From: Leadbetterella sp.
Lineage (GTDB): Bacteria > Bacteroidota > Bacteroidia > Cytophagales > Spirosomataceae
Length of the DNA stretch: 64,000 nucleotides
Reading direction: 5' to 3'
NCBI GenBank assembly: GCA_019638185.1
Contig: JAHBUH010000004.1
Span: forward strand, 124,001-188,000
In this document: positions 16,822 to 24,787 of the stretch, piece after piece
Layout: the number at the start of each line of letters is the position of its first letter
Position numbering within the stretch: position 1 is the stretch's first letter
Translations under genes and position numbers: made by a program
Notes under the pieces: generated by a model
Told to the model about the DNA's origin: nothing
The model's input: the letters and a program-made list of their open reading frames with translations, nothing else
The model's database searches: none

Positions 16822-17499
16822 ATGGCTAACGAGGTTATCACACTTACCCATGCCGATATCTACCAGAAAGACACCCTGGTGCTTTCGGATGTGAACTTCA
16901 GCATAGCGGAAGGAGAATTTGTGTACCTCATCGGGAAAACGGGAAGCGGCAAAAGCTCCCTCCTGAAAACCCTTTACGCGGACCTCTGGCTGGAAAAAGG
17001 CTCAGGTACCGTAGCCGGCTTCCAGCTGGAAAAGATCACCCATAAAGAAGTGCCCTATCTGCGGCGTAAGATAGGGATCATCTTCCAGGACTTTCAGCTC
17101 CTGACGGATCGCTCCGTACACCAGAACCTGCGTTTTTTCATGGGGGCTATGGGCTGGAAAGACAAAGCCGAGATCGACGCCCGCATCACGGAGGTGCTGG
17201 AGCTGGTAGGCCTGCCCGATGTGCTGAAAAAGATGCCCCACCAGCTTTCCGGCGGTGAGCAGCAGCGGATCGCCATTGCCCGCGCCTTACTGAACCACCC
17301 GGAGATCCTCCTGGCCGATGAACCCACCGGTAACCTGGATCCCGAAAAATCCATAGAGATCCTGAAGCTTTTCTTCAAAATTAACCAGCTCTCCAAAACG
17401 GCCGTACTGATGGCCACCCACGGGCTGGACCTGATAGAGCGTTATCCCAAAAGAACGATTTACTGCGAAGGGGGTAGGGTAAGAGATTTGTCCCTATAG
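16822..17499 (+). CDS. ftsE: Cell division ABC ATPase FtsE
   Basis: A 225-residue ABC ATPase with Walker A GKTGSGKSS (38-46), signature LSGGEQQRIAIARAL, and Walker B LLADEPTGNLDP. The FtsE type is supported by length and by EVPYLRRKIGIIFQDFQLL. With FtsX it controls peptidoglycan hydrolases at the division septum, on the inner face of the cytoplasmic membrane. FtsX is encoded separately at 24988 in this window. A perfect 8-bp dyad (17501-17508 / 17513-17520) follows the stop, without a T-run. Confidence 0.88.
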   Translation: MANEVITLTHADIYQKDTLVLSDVNFSIAEGEFVYLIGKTGSGKSSLLKTLYADLWLEKGSGTVAGFQLEKITHKEVPYLRRKIGIIFQDFQLLTDRSVHQNLRFFMGAMGWKDKAEIDARITEVLELVGLPDVLKKMPHQLSGGEQQRIAIARALLNHPEILLADEPTGNLDPEKSIEILKLFFKINQLSKTAVLMATHGLDLIERYPKRTIYCEGGRVRDLSL

Positions 17500-17537
17500 A
17501 TTTTCTTCAAAAGAAGAAAATAAATAACTCAATAAGT

Positions 17538-17840
17538 ATGGTTTCAGAAGTCGCAATCCTTAATGTAGTTTCGGGAAAAGAAAAGCAGTTTGAGGAAGAT
17601 TTTAGAACTGCCGGGCAGTACATAAGTTCAATTAACGGGTATATCCGGCATTCTTTAAGAAAGCGTATTGAGAGAGAAAATAAATACATCCTTTTAGTGG
17701 ACTGGGAAACACTTGAAGACCACACAATAGGTTTTCGACAATCAATGCAATATCTGGAGTGGAAAAAACTGTTACATAAATATTATGATCCTTTTCCAAC
17801 TGTTGAACACTTTGAAACATTAATTGACGTAACAAAGTAA
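17538..17840 (+). CDS. Antibiotic biosynthesis monooxygenase (ABM) domain protein
   Basis: A 100-residue ferredoxin-like alpha/beta protein of the ABM type: AILNVVSGKEKQFEEDF, SSINGYIRHSLRKRIE, YILLVDWETLEDHTIGFRQS and the terminal HYYDPFPTVEHF (the HFY/FPxVEHF block common in small quinone-oxygenase-like members). These proteins dimerise; the substrate is unknown and many have stress or quinone-related roles rather than antibiotic synthesis. The gene is visibly more AT-rich than ftsE before it and may be a local insertion. Confidence 0.8.
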   Translation: MVSEVAILNVVSGKEKQFEEDFRTAGQYISSINGYIRHSLRKRIERENKYILLVDWETLEDHTIGFRQSMQYLEWKKLLHKYYDPFPTVEHFETLIDVTK

Positions 17841-17854
17841 GCCAAAAAAGCCAG

Positions 17855-17891
17855 AAACATCAGGTGGCCAGATGTTTTCAGAGTCACTCTG
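17855..17891. terminator. Two small hairpins between convergent genes
   Basis: AAACATC (17855-17861) pairs with GATGTTT (17871-17877); then CAGAG-TCA-CTCTG (17879-17891). They lie between the ABM gene and porX stops. T-tracts are weak. Confidence 0.4.
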
Positions 17892-17915
17892 TTTCCGGTA
17901 AAACCTGCTAAAGTA

Positions 17916-19481
17916 TCACCTTGTCCGCAGCTTCACCACCGGAATGATCATTTCCTCCAGTGAAACCCCGCCGTGCTGGAAGGTATCACGGTAATGACTC
18001 ACGTAATGATTATAGTTATTCGGATACGCGAAGAAATAATCGTTAGTGGCAAAGAAATAAGAGGTGGAAAGGTTCGGGCTGGGCAGCTTGTAATTTTCCG
18101 GCCGGCGCACTTCGATCACAAAATCCGACTTATCATCCAGGTTCAGGTTTTTCCCCTGCTTATAGCGCAGGTTGGTATTGACATTCCGGTCGCCTACAAT
18201 CCGCTTCGGGTTACGCACCTTCACCATGCCGTGGTCAGTGGTCACTACCAGTCGCCCGTTTTTAGAAGCAATCAGCTTCAGGAAGTCCAGGATGGGCGAA
18301 TGCAGGATCCAGGAGCGGGTAATGGAGCGGTAAGCGGCCTCATCCGGCGCCAGCTCCTTAATCACCGCCATATCCGTACGCGCATGTGACAGCATGTCAA
18401 TAAAGTTATAGACCACCACCACCAGGTCATCCTTCAGCAGGTTATTGAACCCGTCTACCAGGCTCTTGGCCTGGTTATTATTCAGGATCTTATGGAAACT
18501 GAAGCTGTGATTGATATTGCCTTTCTTCAGCTGCCGTCTTAAGAACTCTTCTTCATTTTTATTCAGTCCTTCCTCGTTATCGCCTTCGTCATTGATCCAG
18601 AGGTCAGGGTGCTGACGTGACATATCCAGGGGTGTCAGCCCCGAGAAAATGGCATTACGGGCATAGCCGGTGGCCGTGGGCAGGATGGAATAATACGAAT
18701 CCTCATCTTCCACCACAAAATAGTCACTGATGATCTCTTCCAGGATCTTCCACTGATCCAGACGGAAGTTATCCAGCAGGATAAAAAACAGCGGATCCCC
18801 CTCTCTCAGGTGAGGAAATACCTTTGATTTCAGCAGGTTATGCGACATCACCGGTTTCTTCACATTGGGACTGATCATCCAGTCTTCGTAATTCTCTTCA
18901 ATAAACTCGGCAAAGCGCGTATTGGCCTCAGATTTCTGCATCTGGAACACCTCTTCCATGGATTTATCCGTGGAACCGTCGATCTCCAGTTCCCAGAATA
19001 CCAGCTTTTTATAAATCTCCGCCCACTCGTGAAAATCCAGTTCCTCGTTATACTGCATGGTCAGCTGCCGGAAGTCCTGCATATAGCTGGAATTGGTCTT
19101 TTCCGCCACCAGGCGCTTGTTTTCCAGGAGCCTTTTGGCCGACAGCAATATCTGGTTAGGGTTAATGGGTTTAATGAGGTAATCGGCTATTTTAGAGCCA
19201 ATGGCCTCTTCCATGATGCGCTCTTCTTCTGATTTGGTGATCATCACCACCGGGATATTCGGCTTTACCTTCTTGATCTCCGTAAGGGTATCCAGGCCGG
19301 TCATGCCCGCCATCATTTCATCCAGAAAGATCAGGTCGAAATTCTGCTTCTCTACCAAGTCCAGGGCGTCGGCCCCGCTGGGTACCGGTGTTACGTCATA
19401 ACCTTTGGTTTCTAAAAAAACAATGTATGGTTTCAGAAGTTCTATCTCATCATCAGCCCACAATATGGTACTACGCTGCAT
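17916..19481 (-). CDS. porX: T9SS response regulator PorX (REC-PglZ)
   Basis: A 521-residue two-domain protein. Residues 1-120 are a receiver domain (acidic Asp10/Asp11, phospho-acceptor Asp54 in LIFLDEMMAG, MITKSEEE, LIKPINP). The remainder is a PglZ domain of the alkaline phosphatase superfamily (FFILLDNFRLDQW, AIFSGLTPLDMSRQHPDLW, TTDHGMVKV), the architecture of PorX. It acts with the histidine kinase PorY and the sigma factor SigP to control type IX secretion genes, and PglZ cleaves cyclic oligonucleotides in a studied homologue. Downstream of kdsB by 36 bp on the same strand. Confidence 0.93.
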   Translation of the reverse strand: MQRSTILWADDEIELLKPYIVFLETKGYDVTPVPSGADALDLVEKQNFDLIFLDEMMAGMTGLDTLTEIKKVKPNIPVVMITKSEEERIMEEAIGSKIADYLIKPINPNQILLSAKRLLENKRLVAEKTNSSYMQDFRQLTMQYNEELDFHEWAEIYKKLVFWELEIDGSTDKSMEEVFQMQKSEANTRFAEFIEENYEDWMISPNVKKPVMSHNLLKSKVFPHLREGDPLFFILLDNFRLDQWKILEEIISDYFVVEDEDSYYSILPTATGYARNAIFSGLTPLDMSRQHPDLWINDEGDNEEGLNKNEEEFLRRQLKKGNINHSFSFHKILNNNQAKSLVDGFNNLLKDDLVVVVYNFIDMLSHARTDMAVIKELAPDEAAYRSITRSWILHSPILDFLKLIASKNGRLVVTTDHGMVKVRNPKRIVGDRNVNTNLRYKQGKNLNLDDKSDFVIEVRRPENYKLPSPNLSTSYFFATNDYFFAYPNNYNHYVSHYRDTFQHGGVSLEEMIIPVVKLRTR

Positions 19482-19517
19482 AAATATCTATTTGTGTTTA
19501 TCCCTAAAGATACGTTT

Positions 19518-20264
19518 TTATTTATTCAAAAATTGCTTTAACCGCAGGAAATCTTCCTCCGTGTCAATGCCGATCCCGTCAGAAAACACCTCTACCATCT
19601 TCACTTTGTAGCCGTTAGCCAGCCAGCGCAGTTGCTCCAGTTTTTCCTGGGCCTCCAGGCGGGCCAGCGGCAGCTTAACGATCTTCTCCAGGATATCGGC
19701 CCGGAAACCATACATGCCGATGTGCTTAAAATAGTCGGCCTGGCCCACCCAGCGGTCTATTTCCACTTCCCGCAGGTGCGGAATGGGCGCGCGGCTGAAG
19801 TACATGGCCTCCTGCTGTTCGTTTATCACCACCTTCACCACGTTAGGGTTCAGGAGGGTATCGGTCTCACTGATCTTAATGCAGACTGACGATATCTCTG
19901 ACGTGATCTTGAAAGAGGCACTGAGCCGGTTAATATTTTCCGGGTCCATCAGGGGTTCATCGCCCTGGATATTGATCACAAAATCATAATTAATGGTGCC
20001 ACCCATCACCTTCAGCGCTTCCGCGCAGCGGTCGGTACCGCTGGGATGCTTATCCGAGGTCATCACCACATTTCCGCCGAAACCCCTGACATGATCTTCC
20101 ACCAGGGGGCTGTCTGTAGCGATCACCACATCAGACAGGCTCTTGGCCTGCAAACAGCGCTCATAGACCATCTGCAGGATACTTTTGCCATTTACTTCAA
20201 GCAGCAGCTTAGCCGGTAAACGGCTGGAGGCATAACGGGCGGGTATAATTCCTAATATCTTCAA
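19518..20264 (-). CDS. kdsB: 3-deoxy-manno-octulosonate cytidylyltransferase
   Basis: A 248-residue CMP-Kdo synthetase. It activates Kdo with CTP for lipopolysaccharide inner core assembly. The N-terminal nucleotide-binding segment IIPARYASSRLPAKLL (about 6-21), VVIATDSPLVEDHV, HPSGTDRCAEA and FVINIQGDEPLM are canonical, and the C-terminus LEQLRWLANGY matches the family. A perfect -7 element at 20287-20294 gives a leader near 18 nt. porX follows 36 bp downstream and may be read from the same transcript. Confidence 0.95.
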   Translation of the reverse strand: MKILGIIPARYASSRLPAKLLLEVNGKSILQMVYERCLQAKSLSDVVIATDSPLVEDHVRGFGGNVVMTSDKHPSGTDRCAEALKVMGGTINYDFVINIQGDEPLMDPENINRLSASFKITSEISSVCIKISETDTLLNPNVVKVVINEQQEAMYFSRAPIPHLREVEIDRWVGQADYFKHIGMYGFRADILEKIVKLPLARLEAQEKLEQLRWLANGYKVKMVEVFSDGIGIDTEEDFLRLKQFLNK

Positions 20265-20286
20265 GCTATAATGTTCATTTCTACCA

Positions 20287-20294
20287 CAAATTTA
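20287..20294 (-). promoter_or_regulatory. -7 promoter element for kdsB
   Basis: Reads TAAATTTG on the minus strand, an exact match; predicted transcript start about 20282. Confidence 0.55.
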
Positions 20295-20344
20295 ACCACT
20301 ATTTTTTATTATCCCAGCTTCTTGACTTTGGCATAAAATATTAG

Positions 20345-20352
20345 TAGTTTTG
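20345..20352 (+). promoter_or_regulatory. -7 promoter element for the LysM/RlpA-like gene
   Basis: TAGTTTTG, exact match, with TTG at 20322-20324 spaced 20 bp upstream as a fair -33 element. Predicted transcript start about 20357. Confidence 0.6.
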
Positions 20353-20373
20353 CAGACTAAGCTTTCCTAAAAA

Positions 20374-21159
20374 ATGAAACAACTGATTGCCGTATTAACT
20401 GTACTGGCCCTGTCGATTCCGTCTTTCGGACAAAATGAAGGGTCTTTTATCCTGCACAAGGTAGCACCGAAAGAAACGCTGTACAGCCTGGTTAAAAAGT
20501 ACAACACGAACTTCGCTACCGTCGAAACACTTAACCCCTCACTGGCCAATGGCAACAGTGACATCAAAGTGGGCCAGGTGGTAAAATTTCCGAAAAACGC
20601 GCCGGTTGCACCCGAAAAAAAGACCGAAGTAGCGGCCACCCGGCCCTCTACCGGCACCGTGCATACGGTTAAGCCGAACGAAACCGTTTTCTCCATTTCC
20701 CGGATGTATAACGTAGATATCTCTAACCTGGTGGAAGCCAATAAGATCACCAGCAATACCATCCGTGTGGGTGAAAAGCTGATCGTAGACGGGGCCACCA
20801 TCGCTAACATTGCCTCCACCACCCACCGGGAGGAAGAGCTCCGGCTTAAACCGGCCGGCAAGAACATGAAGGAGACCGGCATTGCCGAAGTGATTAATAC
20901 GCCGAACAAGTCATCCAAATACCTGGCTCTCCACCGGAAAGCGCCTATAGGTTCTAATATCAAGATCACCAATGAAGCCACCGGGCACACCATTGTAGCC
21001 AAGGTGATCGGTAACCTGAACGAGAAAGGGCCGGATGAAAACATCATGATCAAGCTTTCGCCCTACGCCTACTACCAGCTCCGTCCGAAAGACGCGCGGC
21101 TACGGGCCACCGTGGAATACTATTTACCGGACAGCCATGACGAACTGGTCAGCAAATGA
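20374..21159 (+). CDS. Exported protein with two LysM repeats and RlpA-like C-terminus
   Basis: A 261-residue periplasmic protein: signal peptide about 1-19; LysM 1 about 27-72 (HKVAPKETLYSLVKKYN ... LNPSL) and LysM 2 about 91-135 (HTVKPNETVFSISRMYNV ... EANKI), which bind peptidoglycan; and a C-terminal double-psi barrel resembling RlpA (GIAEVINTPN, KYLALHRKAPIGSNIKI, VAKVIGNL) about 170-255. A role in cell-wall binding or septal remodelling is likely; lytic activity is not established. Its end overlaps the next gene by 23 bp, which indicates coupling. Confidence 0.82.
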   Translation: MKQLIAVLTVLALSIPSFGQNEGSFILHKVAPKETLYSLVKKYNTNFATVETLNPSLANGNSDIKVGQVVKFPKNAPVAPEKKTEVAATRPSTGTVHTVKPNETVFSISRMYNVDISNLVEANKITSNTIRVGEKLIVDGATIANIASTTHREEELRLKPAGKNMKETGIAEVINTPNKSSKYLALHRKAPIGSNIKITNEATGHTIVAKVIGNLNEKGPDENIMIKLSPYAYYQLRPKDARLRATVEYYLPDSHDELVSK

Positions 21160-21925
21160 CGCCGTGCGTGAGCTGCTGGAAGAAAAGTACCTGAAATACA
21201 ATCATCCGGGCTTCATTGAAAATGACCCCGTCAGCCTGCCGCACCGGTTTACAGACCCGGGTGACATAGAAATAGCGGGATTTTTCGCGGCCATCCTGGC
21301 CTGGGGGCAGCGCAAGACCATTATAGCCAAATGCACCGAGCTGATGGCGCGGATGGATCATGCACCCCACCAGTTTATCCTTCACGCCACCGGCAGTGAC
21401 CTGCGCGCCCTGGAGGGCTTCCGGCACCGGACCTTCAATGATTTTGACCTGCTGTACATCGTTTCTTTCCTTCAAAGCCACTATGCCCGGCACACCAGCC
21501 TGGAAACCGCTTTTTTAGATCTGAATGACCCGGCGGCCAATGTGCGTGCTAACCTCACCGGCTTCCGGAATGCCTTCCTGGCCGGTGCCGATCCCGGGAT
21601 CCGTACCGCCAAACACATCTCTACACCCGCCAAACGGAGCGCCTGCAAACGGCTGAATATGTACCTGAGGTGGATGGTGCGGAAAGATGACCAGGGCGTA
21701 GACTTCGGCATCTGGCAGCAGCTTCGGCCCTCTCAGCTGGTCATCCCCTGTGACGTACACGTGGAGAATATCGCCCGGAAGCTGGGGCTGACCGCCCGGC
21801 CTAAAGCCGACTGGGATATGGCAGAAGAGATCACCTCACGCCTGAAGATTTTTGACCCCGATGATCCCGCCCGCTTTGATTTTGCGCTTTTTGGCATGGG
21901 GATTGAAAATTATTTTGGGGAATAG
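21137..21925 (+). CDS. TIGR02757 / DUF2400 family protein
   Basis: A 262-residue protein conserved in Bacteroidota and some other bacteria, recognised from ENDPVSLPHRF, EIAGFFAAILAWGQRKTI, RLNMYLRWMVRKDD and QLVIPCDVHVENIARKLGL. The helical pattern and the last block resemble endonuclease III/HhH-type DNA glycosylase folds, but function is not established. It begins inside the preceding gene (23-bp overlap) and is followed 65 bp later by the bifunctional nuclease gene with its own promoter. Confidence 0.82.
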   Translation: MTNWSANDAVRELLEEKYLKYNHPGFIENDPVSLPHRFTDPGDIEIAGFFAAILAWGQRKTIIAKCTELMARMDHAPHQFILHATGSDLRALEGFRHRTFNDFDLLYIVSFLQSHYARHTSLETAFLDLNDPAANVRANLTGFRNAFLAGADPGIRTAKHISTPAKRSACKRLNMYLRWMVRKDDQGVDFGIWQQLRPSQLVIPCDVHVENIARKLGLTARPKADWDMAEEITSRLKIFDPDDPARFDFALFGMGIENYFGE

Positions 21926-21978
21926 CTTTTTTTCACAACATTTGCAATAATCTCCACTTTAAACATGGAATTGGGCGC

Positions 21979-21986
21979 TATATTTG
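21979..21986 (+). promoter_or_regulatory. -7 promoter element predicting a leaderless transcript
   Basis: TATATTTG, exact match. Using the SRP RNA calibration (start 5 nt past the last G), the transcript would begin at 21991, the G of the GTG start codon. Confidence 0.6.
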
Positions 21987-21990
21987 CACC

Positions 21991-22566
21991 GTGGAAAGAA
22001 TACGTTTAGAAATATTGAATTTATCGCCCAGCCAGCTACAGGCGGGTTCCTTTACGCTGGTACTGAACGAGGTTTCCGGCGACAGACGTCTGCCCATCAT
22101 TATCGGGATGTTTGAGGCTCAGGCCATTGCCATTGAAATGGAGAAGCTCTCACCTACCCGTCCGCTGACTCACGACCTCTTCCGGTCTTTCGCAAAGTCA
22201 TTTGATTTCTCGGTAGAAGAGATCCATATTTCAGACATCCAGGAAGGCGTTTTCTATTCCCGAATCATCTGTACTGACGGCATCCGCCAGAAGAATATTG
22301 ATGCCCGGCCCTCTGATGCCGTGGCCATAGCCCTGCGCTTCAATGCGCCCATCTATACCACTGACGAGGTGCTGGCCGTAGCCGGGATAGCTGCTGATGA
22401 CGATGCTCCCGCGGAAACGCCCCCGAAAGAAATCCGGGTCAAAGGCCGTAGCAGCCTGACTAACCTTTCTACGGAAGAGCTGAATGCCATGCTGAGCGAG
22501 GCCATCGCCAATGAGGAATATGAACGCGCCGCGCAGATAAGGGACGAGATCGAAAAAAGGAATTAA
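21991..22566 (+). CDS. Bifunctional nuclease (DUF151) with C-terminal UVR motif
   Basis: A 191-residue cytoplasmic protein. Residues about 1-130 are the BFN/DUF151 domain (LPIIIGMFEAQAIAIEME, ARPSDAVAIALRFNAPIY), a family with DNase and RNase activity in plant members. Residues about 155-191 form a UvrB/UvrC motif (LNAMLSEAIANEEYERAAQ, IRDEIEKR). The GTG start is chosen because MERIRLEIL aligns with the usual family N-terminus; the -7 element leaves no 5' leader. Eight bases separate it from the acyltransferase gene. Confidence 0.85.
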   Translation: MERIRLEILNLSPSQLQAGSFTLVLNEVSGDRRLPIIIGMFEAQAIAIEMEKLSPTRPLTHDLFRSFAKSFDFSVEEIHISDIQEGVFYSRIICTDGIRQKNIDARPSDAVAIALRFNAPIYTTDEVLAVAGIAADDDAPAETPPKEIRVKGRSSLTNLSTEELNAMLSEAIANEEYERAAQIRDEIEKRN

Positions 22567-22573
22567 ATGAAGC

Positions 22574-23434
22574 ATGCTGAGAATCCTTAGGAACTTTCTG
22601 CCCCGCCCCGGAAACAGCACCCGGCCCCTTCTCCGGTTCCTGAGCTACCTGGACATCCTGGGTTTATTCCAGCGGGATCCGTTCGGAAATTCCATGTTTT
22701 TGAAACGGCTGGTGATCTTTACCGCCGGTTGGCCCACCTACTGGCGCATAGCCGTGGCCAATAAACTCAAAATAGAGGGCATTGAATACCTCGAAGACCT
22801 GCCGGACCGGAACGTGTTCTTCATCTCCAATCACCAGACGTACTTTGCCGATGTGATCTCCTTTTATCACATCTTTTCCAATGTAAAATGGGGTTTCGGT
22901 AAGCAGCTGTTCCCGCTGTATCTCTTTGCGCCCCGCGCCTACATCTTTTATATCGCGGCCAAAGAAACCATGAAAGCCGGCATTATCCCTAAGATATTCA
23001 GCCTGGCAGGCGCTATTCTGGTAGAACGCAGCTGGCGCGCCGAAGGCGTCAATGTCAAAAGGGAAGTGGACCGCTCCGCCGGCGATAGCGTATCCCGGGC
23101 TCTCAAAGAAGGCTGGGTGATCAGCTTCCCCCAGGGCACCACCAGCCCCTACGCCCCTATCCGGAAAGGCACGGCGCATATTATCCTGGACAATAAGCCC
23201 ATCGTAGTACCTGTAGTGATCAACGGCTTCCGGCGCGCCTTCAACAAAACCGGCCTAAAGTACAAAAGAAGGAACACCACCCTCAGCGTAAAATTCAAAA
23301 AACCGCTGCACATCGATGAAAACAGCACCCTGGAAGAGGTGACCAAAACCGTAGAGCAGATCATTGAGCAGAACATGCCGGAAATGATAGCCGAATGGAA
23401 TGCGCTGAAGGAAATGGCGAAGCGCGGGGAGTAA
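22574..23434 (+). CDS. 1-acylglycerol-phosphate acyltransferase-like protein
   Basis: A 286-residue membrane-associated acyltransferase of the PlsC superfamily, which acylates lysophospholipids. Block I is NHQTYFAD (His87, Asp93), with five residues between His and Asp where PlsC has four. Block III reads FPQGT (185-189) where the family has FPEGT, so the usual Glu is Gln. A further block is PIVVPVVINGF. These changes may alter substrate or activity; lysophosphatidate specificity is therefore not assumed. Follows the nuclease gene by 8 bp, so likely co-transcribed. Confidence 0.8.
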   Translation: MLRILRNFLPRPGNSTRPLLRFLSYLDILGLFQRDPFGNSMFLKRLVIFTAGWPTYWRIAVANKLKIEGIEYLEDLPDRNVFFISNHQTYFADVISFYHIFSNVKWGFGKQLFPLYLFAPRAYIFYIAAKETMKAGIIPKIFSLAGAILVERSWRAEGVNVKREVDRSAGDSVSRALKEGWVISFPQGTTSPYAPIRKGTAHIILDNKPIVVPVVINGFRRAFNKTGLKYKRRNTTLSVKFKKPLHIDENSTLEEVTKTVEQIIEQNMPEMIAEWNALKEMAKRGE

Positions 23435-23472
23435 TATTCAGCGTTTTAAATTATCATCACAGTTTTATGTAG

Positions 23473-23490
23473 GGATATTCTTTGCTATCC
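23473..23490. terminator. Weak hairpin between convergent genes
   Basis: GGATA (23473-23477) and TATCC (23486-23490) with an 8-nt loop, between the acyltransferase and DUF4143 ATPase stops. Short stem, low confidence. Confidence 0.28.
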
Positions 23491-23511
23491 TATTGACAAT
23501 ATATAATATGC

Positions 23512-24714
23512 TTAGAAATCAGTAGCTAATAAAAAATCTTTAATGTGGATGTGCCTCACTCCGTCAATGGTATCTTTCCAAAAATCATCCATCGTTACCA
23601 CATACTTGGGATAATGGTCATTAACAGAAAGCAGCGGGGCGTATTCTCTTTCTACGGTTTCGGGCGATTCTAATTTATACGCCACCTGAATATAGATTTT
23701 CTCATTCTTCTTTTCGGCAATAAAGTCTATCTCCCGGGTGTCTACTTTCCCGATGTACACTTTATAACCTCGTCTTTTCAGTTCCAGAAAAACGATGTTT
23801 TCCAATATACCTGAAATGGAGCGGTCCCTGAAGCCCATAGTGGCATACACCAGAGAAACATCACTCACATAAAACTTCTCCTGGGTTTTGAGTATTTCTT
23901 TCCCTTTCACATCATATCGGGGTACTTTATACAGGATAAAAGCCCCTTCCAGAGCATGAAGATAATTATAAACTGTGCTGAGGTCTGTTTTTCTTTGCTG
24001 ACTTTTAAAATAGTCTGCTACGTTTTTCCCGGAGAATGTGTTGCCCAGGTTATCAAACGCATATTTTATAACTCGCTCCAGAAGCTCCACATCCCTGATT
24101 TTGTAACGCTGCACCGTGTCCCGCAAAATCACCGAAGAATAAATATCATATACGATTTTATAAGCTGTTTCTTCGGGATAGTGGCCTGTGTATAAAACCG
24201 GGAAACCGCCCTTACGTAAATATTCAGTAAACGGGTCAGCCATGTTATCTACTTCATATTTGGAATTAAATTTCAGACTTTCGGCATAAGACAAGGTGTA
24301 AATGGAGATTTCAACATACCTCCCGGCCAGATAAGTGGCCAGTTCAGACGACAGCAAATGGGAATTAGAACCTGTAAGATAGATATCAGCATCAAAATCA
24401 ACCAAAAAAGAGTTCACGGCCTGTTCCCAGCTTTCCACCTCCTGTATTTCGTCCAGCAAAATATATATCCTTCCTGTATTTCTAGCTGCCACATAATCAT
24501 ACAATGCCCGGGCATTTCTTAGTTCGGAATACGTAAAACTCTCTAAATTAATGGATATAATCCGGTCTTCCGGAACACCGGAGGCCAATAGGTCGTTTTT
24601 CAGTAACCGCAATACGGTAGACTTGCCGCTTCTTCGGATTCCGGTAAGGATCTTGATAAGCGGTTTATCTATAAACGGTTTTATCTGTTCCAAATATGTT
24701 TCCCGAATAATCAT
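23512..24714 (-). CDS. AAA+ ATPase with DUF4143 domain
   Basis: About 400 residues from the ATG at 24714; a start at 24735 would precede the predicted transcript start. N-terminal AAA_14 domain: Walker A GIRRSGKST (25-33), Walker B IYILLDEIQEV, sensor segment IYLTGSNSHLL. The C-terminal DUF4143 part has KFYVSDVSLVYA and a restriction-nuclease-like VDTREIDFIAEK (Asp, Glu ... Lys). Such orphan ATPases are common in mobile or accessory regions of Bacteroidota and archaea; their role is unknown. AT-rich, alone, with an unusual promoter region (24724-24816). Confidence 0.88.
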   Translation of the reverse strand: MIIRETYLEQIKPFIDKPLIKILTGIRRSGKSTVLRLLKNDLLASGVPEDRIISINLESFTYSELRNARALYDYVAARNTGRIYILLDEIQEVESWEQAVNSFLVDFDADIYLTGSNSHLLSSELATYLAGRYVEISIYTLSYAESLKFNSKYEVDNMADPFTEYLRKGGFPVLYTGHYPEETAYKIVYDIYSSVILRDTVQRYKIRDVELLERVIKYAFDNLGNTFSGKNVADYFKSQQRKTDLSTVYNYLHALEGAFILYKVPRYDVKGKEILKTQEKFYVSDVSLVYATMGFRDRSISGILENIVFLELKRRGYKVYIGKVDTREIDFIAEKKNEKIYIQVAYKLESPETVEREYAPLLSVNDHYPKYVVTMDDFWKDTIDGVRHIHIKDFLLATDF

Positions 24715-24734
24715 AATTTTGTAGATTATAACCA

Positions 24735-24742
24735 CAAAGATA
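24735..24742 (-). promoter_or_regulatory. -7 promoter element for the DUF4143 ATPase
   Basis: Reads TATCTTTG on the minus strand, exact match; predicted transcript start about 24730, 16 nt before the ATG at 24714. This settles the start codon. Confidence 0.6.
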
Positions 24743-24751
24743 GGTTAAAAT

Positions 24752-24787
24752 AAAAAGTTTTCCTGATTATAACCAGAAAAACTTTTT
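24752..24787. repeat. 14-bp inverted repeat enclosing the middle TTATAACC site
   Basis: AAAAAGTTTTCCTG (24752-24765) and CAGAAAAACTTTTT (24774-24787), one mismatch, around an 8-nt centre that contains TTATAAC. It sits at about -22 to -57 relative to the ATPase transcript start. Confidence 0.6.

Noticed and set aside
23493-23507. TTGACA followed by TATAAT in the gap after the acyltransferase gene
   Set aside because: The spacing is 3 bp, useless for sigma-70, and Bacteroidota use a different consensus; it lies between convergent genes.
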